Shown one piece after another: positions 60,542 through 64,000 of a stretch of DNA of 64,000 bases. The DNA is taken from positions 7,163,001 through 7,227,000 of the forward strand of contig NZ_CP107902.1 in NCBI RefSeq assembly GCF_036013935.1, given 5' to 3'. Under the pieces are notes generated by a model. It was not told the origin of the DNA, did not search any database, and worked only from the letters and a program-made list of their open reading frames with translations. The translations under genes were made by a program, and so were the position numbers. Source of the DNA: Streptomyces sp. NBC_00461. Lineage in GTDB: Bacteria; Actinomycetota; Actinomycetes; Streptomycetales; Streptomycetaceae. The stretch's first letter is position 1. Each line of letters starts with the position of its first letter.

Positions 60542-63154
60542 ATGAATCAGCCGAATCCGTCCTCCGCCGCTGACGACGACCGCTCCGGCGTCGGCCGATC
60601 CGGGCTGCCTCCGTGCGCGGGTGTCGAACTGCCTACACACTCGGCCGGCATCGGTCGGCACGAGCCCCGTATCGCGACCGACAGCCCGCGTGTCCATCCA
60701 CCCGACGGCCACACCTGGCACCCGCCACCCGACGGCCGGGACCGGCGTCCGCCTGCACCGACGGACCGTCCCGGGTCCGGGCCCCGGGCAGACGATCAGA
60801 ACGGGACCCCTGCCAGGCCGACGGTCCAGGGACGCACCGCCGCTCGACCGACCACCGAGAGCCTCACCACCCCCCGGTCGATCGGCCAGAGCCCCATCAC
60901 GGCCCGACCGGCGGACCAGCGCCCGATCACCGACCGCCCGTGGGACCAGAGCGGCATCGCCGCTCGACCGCTCGCTCCGGGGCAGCCTGCACTGGATCCG
61001 CCCGACCCGAGTCACCTTGCGCTCCCGCCCACGCGCTCGGACCGGCCCCCGGTTCGGGCGGCCGATCCTGACCAGCTCTCGGCTCAGCCTGCGGGCCGTG
61101 ACCAATCCCGGGTGCGATCGCCGAGAGTTGCTGCCCCATCCCCGTCCTCGACTCCGTCCCCGTCCCCGATCCCGTCCCCGGGCCCGCTTCCGGCACTTCG
61201 CCGGTCGGCCGAGCTGCCGTCCACCCACAACGCCATGATCTGCGTCTCGCTCCCGGGTCTCGCCATCTCGACGGAGCAGGGTCAGATGACCGGTCAAGGG
61301 CTGGAGGGGTTCTACCGTGCGGGTCGGCGCCTGCTCTCCCGGTGCCAGGTCCGCGTGGCCGGGCGGGAACCGCTGGCGGTCCAGGCTCGGATGACCGCGG
61401 CCGACCGAGCCCGCTTCGTGGGCACGCTACGTGCCTCCCCGCACTCCGGCCCGGACCCGGACGTCGTTGTCGAGCGCTTGCGCCATGCGGACGGGACGGA
61501 GCGCATCACGTTGCACAGTGCAGCCCTGCGCCCCCTGCGGGTGCCGGTCGAGGTCGCCCTTGGCACGGACCTGGCCGAGCTGGGCGCCATCGCGTCGGGC
61601 GCGGCGCAGCCCGAACTGCCCGCCAGCGTCCACGACTCGGGGCTGCGCTGGTCTTGCCCCACCGGGAACTCGTCGGTCACGGCGGATCCGCCCCCCGCGG
61701 ACGCGCTGGCCTCCGCGGGCCTCCTGCGCTGGGAGCTCGAGCTGCCGCCCGGCGGCAGCAGAAGCGTCGAGCTGCGGGTGCGGCCGGACGGAGCGGGGTC
61801 CGCGCGGGCCGTGGGCCGCGCGGCAACGAGCCCTCTCGCCGCCGCCGGGGCGTCCAGTGACGACCCGAGGATCCAGCCGTTGCTGCGCACAAGCGTCGAG
61901 GACCTCCAGGCCTTGATGCTGCGCGACCGCAGTCACCCCGGCGACCTGCATCTCGCGGCAGGTGCCCCCTGGCGCACCGGTCTCGCACCGGCCGACGCGC
62001 TCGCCGCGGCGCGGATGGCGCTGCCCCTCGGTACCCGCCTCGCCGCAGGCACGCTGCGTACCCTCGCGCGCAGCCAACTCCAGGGCGCAGGACCCCAGTC
62101 CGGCATGCTCCCCGGTCCGCGACGGGACGCGGGCACCCATCTGCCGCCGGGTTGCACCGGTACGGAAGCCACCCTGCTCTTCCCGGTACTTCTGGCGGAG
62201 GCCCGCCGCTGGGGGCTTCCCGAACCCGAGACGGAAGCGTTGCTGCCGGCGGCCGAGCGCTGTCTGGCCTGGCTGCGGACAACCGTCGGCGACGGCACTT
62301 ACTTGCGCGACCCGCATCCGAGTGGCCCCGTCCGTTGCGAGATGCAGGCCCACGCCCACCGCGCGGCCCTGCTGGGCGCCGATCTGCTCGATGCGTACGG
62401 GAGACCGGGCGGCGCCGAGCTGCGGTACTGGGCGCAGACGCTGCGGACGGCGTTCCGGGAGGACTTCTGGATCGACGACCCGGCGGGCGGCCGACCGGCG
62501 GCCGCCCGTGCTCCTGACGGCACCCTGGTGCCGCACCTGGGTGCGGCCGCCGCTCATCTCCTGGACACCGGCCTGCTCGGCGGGGGCGAACTGGCCCCTG
62601 GACTGCTCGACAAGGTGCAGACAGAACAACTCGCACGACTGCTCGGCAGCCCGGCCATGGACTCGGGCTGGGGCCTGCGTGGACTGGGCGCGAAGGAAGC
62701 CGGATACAACCCGTTCGGCCACCGCAGCGGTGCCGTGCGGGTCCACGAGACGGCGATCGCCGTCGCAGGTCTGGCCGCCGCCGGATACGAGAAGGAGGCG
62801 AGTGCGCTCCTGAGAGGCGCGCTGGCGTCGGCAGAGACCTTCGGGCACCGGCTGCCCGAGATGTACGGAGGCGAGCAACGCACCGAAGGGAGCATTCCCC
62901 TCCCGCACCCGGCCGCCTGCCGCCCCGCCGCCACCGCGGCGGCCGCAGGCGTGTTGCTGCCGACCACGCTCGCGGGCATCCGCCCCGACGCCCCCGCCCG
63001 GACCGTCACGCTGAGCCCCATGCGCAGCGCCCCCCTCGGCGAGATCGTCCTGACGGGGCTCCGGGTAGCCGGGGCCTCCTTCTCCGTACGGGTCAGCCGG
63101 CTCGGCCTCGTCATGGTCGAGGAGGCGGCCGACGGGCTGCAACTGGGTGTGTGA
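60542..63154 (+). CDS. Glycogen debranching enzyme-like (amylo-alpha-1,6-glucosidase) protein
   Basis: This 870-residue protein starts at ATG 60542 (MNQPNPSSAADDD). The first ~220 residues are disordered, rich in Pro, Arg, Thr and Ser with a PSPSSTPSPSP tract. Residues ~230-420 match the glycogen debranching N-terminal domain (MICVSLPGLAISTEQGQMTGQGLEGFYRAGRRLLSRCQVRV). The rest is an alpha/alpha toroid glycosidase domain (LHLAAGAPWRTGLAPADALAAARMALPLGTRLAAG, MDSGWGLRGLGAKEAGYNPFGHRSGAVRVHETAI). Key acidic residues cannot be fixed by eye. It likely debranches glycogen or trehalose-related polymers. Confidence 0.85.
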   Translation: MNQPNPSSAADDDRSGVGRSGLPPCAGVELPTHSAGIGRHEPRIATDSPRVHPPDGHTWHPPPDGRDRRPPAPTDRPGSGPRADDQNGTPARPTVQGRTAARPTTESLTTPRSIGQSPITARPADQRPITDRPWDQSGIAARPLAPGQPALDPPDPSHLALPPTRSDRPPVRAADPDQLSAQPAGRDQSRVRSPRVAAPSPSSTPSPSPIPSPGPLPALRRSAELPSTHNAMICVSLPGLAISTEQGQMTGQGLEGFYRAGRRLLSRCQVRVAGREPLAVQARMTAADRARFVGTLRASPHSGPDPDVVVERLRHADGTERITLHSAALRPLRVPVEVALGTDLAELGAIASGAAQPELPASVHDSGLRWSCPTGNSSVTADPPPADALASAGLLRWELELPPGGSRSVELRVRPDGAGSARAVGRAATSPLAAAGASSDDPRIQPLLRTSVEDLQALMLRDRSHPGDLHLAAGAPWRTGLAPADALAAARMALPLGTRLAAGTLRTLARSQLQGAGPQSGMLPGPRRDAGTHLPPGCTGTEATLLFPVLLAEARRWGLPEPETEALLPAAERCLAWLRTTVGDGTYLRDPHPSGPVRCEMQAHAHRAALLGADLLDAYGRPGGAELRYWAQTLRTAFREDFWIDDPAGGRPAAARAPDGTLVPHLGAAAAHLLDTGLLGGGELAPGLLDKVQTEQLARLLGSPAMDSGWGLRGLGAKEAGYNPFGHRSGAVRVHETAIAVAGLAAAGYEKEASALLRGALASAETFGHRLPEMYGGEQRTEGSIPLPHPAACRPAATAAAAGVLLPTTLAGIRPDAPARTVTLSPMRSAPLGEIVLTGLRVAGASFSVRVSRLGLVMVEEAADGLQLGV

Positions 63155-63256
63155 CCTCGGACGACGCAGCATCGCGCAACGGCACCGACGAGATGGGAGG
63201 GTCAGATCGGACCGAAGTGGATCAGCCATCGAAGCGGCCGACGAAGGGAGTGTTTA

Positions 63257-63278
63257 TCGTCAAGCAGACGACTATGAT
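63257..63278 (+). promoter_or_regulatory. Operator-like dyad and -10 of the NUDIX gene
   Basis: TCGTC-AAGCA-GACGA (63257-63271) is an inverted repeat immediately before a -10 TATGAT at 63273-63278. The ATG at 63285 lies only seven bases beyond the -10, so the transcript should be leaderless or nearly so. The dyad may be the operator of the NrtR-type regulator itself. Confidence 0.6.
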
Positions 63279-63284
63279 CGCCGC

Positions 63285-64000
63285 ATGCCCTACGACCCGT
63301 CAGCATTTCCGCCCTTCGCCGTCACCGTGGACCTGGTAGTGCTGACCGTGCGCCGTCATGCGCTGTGCGCGCTGGCGGTACGCAGGGGGGAATCACCGTT
63401 CCAGGGGCGGTGGGCGCTGCCCGGGGGCTTTGTACGGGCCGACGAGGATCTGGCGCAGGCCGCCGCACGCGAGCTGGCCGAGGAGACCGGGCTGCGTGCC
63501 CACGACCCGTCGGTTCCCGCTCAGGACAACGGCGCTCACCTGGAGCAGCTCGCCACCTACGGTGACCCCAAGCGGGACCCTCGCATGCGCGTCGTCAGCG
63601 TCGCCCACCTGGCGCTGGCCCCCGACCTGCCCGCACCCCGCGCGGGCGGCGACGCCAGCAACGCACGCTGGGCACCGGTCGAGGAGCTGCTTCAGCAGGG
63701 CGGCTACGGCCGCGACGGCGAACCGGTGGCACCGCTCGCCTTCGACCACGCACAGATCCTGTCCGACGGTGTGGAGCGAGCCCGTTCCAAGATCGAGTAC
63801 TCGTCCCTCGCCACGGCGTTCTGCCCCACTGAGTTCACCGTCGGAGAGCTGCGCCGGGTCTACGAGGCGGTGTGGGGTGTGGCACTCGACCCGCGCAACT
63901 TCCATCGCAAGGTGACGGGCACACCGGGCTTCCTCGTCCCCACCGGAGGGACCACCACACGCCAGGGCGGTCGCCCCGCCCAGTTGTTCCGGGCCGGGGG
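63285..64000 (+). CDS. NUDIX hydrolase with C-terminal winged helix (NrtR-like), 3' partial
   Basis: The frame is open from ATG 63285 to the window edge (239 codons). Residues 46-69 hold a perfect NUDIX box (G-x5-E-x7-REL-x-EE-x-GL: GGFVRADEDLAQAAARELAEETGL); the start is MPYDPSAFPPFAVTVDLVVL. The C-terminal part, EYSSLATAFCPTEFTVGELRRVYEAVWGVALDPRNFHRKVTGTPGFLVPTG, is the winged-helix of NrtR-type regulators of NAD or ADP-ribose metabolism. It either hydrolyses or only senses its ligand. The promoter looks leaderless. The true C-terminus is beyond the window. Confidence 0.92.
   Translation, partial: MPYDPSAFPPFAVTVDLVVLTVRRHALCALAVRRGESPFQGRWALPGGFVRADEDLAQAAARELAEETGLRAHDPSVPAQDNGAHLEQLATYGDPKRDPRMRVVSVAHLALAPDLPAPRAGGDASNARWAPVEELLQQGGYGRDGEPVAPLAFDHAQILSDGVERARSKIEYSSLATAFCPTEFTVGELRRVYEAVWGVALDPRNFHRKVTGTPGFLVPTGGTTTRQGGRPAQLFRAG

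Noticed and set aside
1..64000. CRISPR arrays, tRNA/rRNA genes, insertion sequences, prophage
   Set aside because: No regularly spaced repeats with spacers, no tRNA or rRNA-like sequence recognised, and no transposase, integrase or phage structural genes on reading all coding frames.

Overview
The window is a GC-rich, densely coded chromosomal segment with strong G/C bias at third codon positions, many GTG/TTG starts and an actinobacterial gene set. The order recA-recX, a four-gene glutamate-type ABC transporter, miaB, miaA, dapF, an rsh gene, hflX, dinG, lexA, nrdR-nrdJ, rnhB and recQ is the one I know from the core of Streptomyces chromosomes, so a Streptomyces (or very close relative) is the best fit. 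I see no rRNA, tRNA, prophage, insertion sequence or CRISPR array.

Layout. 1-4.6 kb: the end of an AzlC/AzlD branched-chain amino acid exporter, a cyclase-fold protein, DUF3046, an AI-2E family permease and a membrane protein. 4.6-7.1 kb: recA-recX behind a promoter that carries a LexA box. 7.2-10.1 kb: a cysteine dioxygenase/rhodanese operon and an FAD monooxygenase. 10.2-13.7 kb: gluABCD on the minus strand, with a long hairpin between the binding protein and the permeases. 14-20 kb: an OmpR-type two-component pair convergent with a TAXI-type binding protein, a MazG-like enzyme, a KhtTU-type antiporter and an orphan NarL-type response regulator. 20-32 kb: miaB, a dioxygenase-like protein, an MT0933-type antitoxin, miaA, dapF, rsh, an M1 peptidase and hflX. 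32-34.7 kb: two tandem paralogous V8-like lipoprotein proteases.

35-40 kb is the most accessory-looking part: a three-gene operon of class III aminotransferase, IucA/IucC (NIS) synthetase and GNAT acyltransferase. It looks like a siderophore-type pathway, but no hydroxylase, decarboxylase or transporter lies beside it, no iron box is visible, and the first gene holds a rare TTA (bldA) codon. 40-49 kb returns to housekeeping: dinG, lexA with its own LexA box, nrdR-nrdJ with an NrdR-like box, and terD. 49-54 kb: a histidine phosphatase, an ADP-ribosylglycohydrolase and a divergent MFS/TetR pair with two clear operators. 54-64 kb: rnhB, a helicase-tail-like protein, a recQ fused to a phosphoribosyltransferase-like domain, DUF4192, a glycogen-debranching-like protein and a NUDIX regulator/hydrolase cut by the window end.

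How the genes work together. DNA repair dominates: recA, recX, lexA, dinG, recQ and rnhB lie within 55 kb, but only recA and lexA show LexA boxes. Translation and stringency functions (miaA, miaB, hflX, rsh) form a second theme. Convergent gene ends are mostly closed by strong GC-rich hairpins. All names are from reading translated sequence and known motifs; no database search was run.
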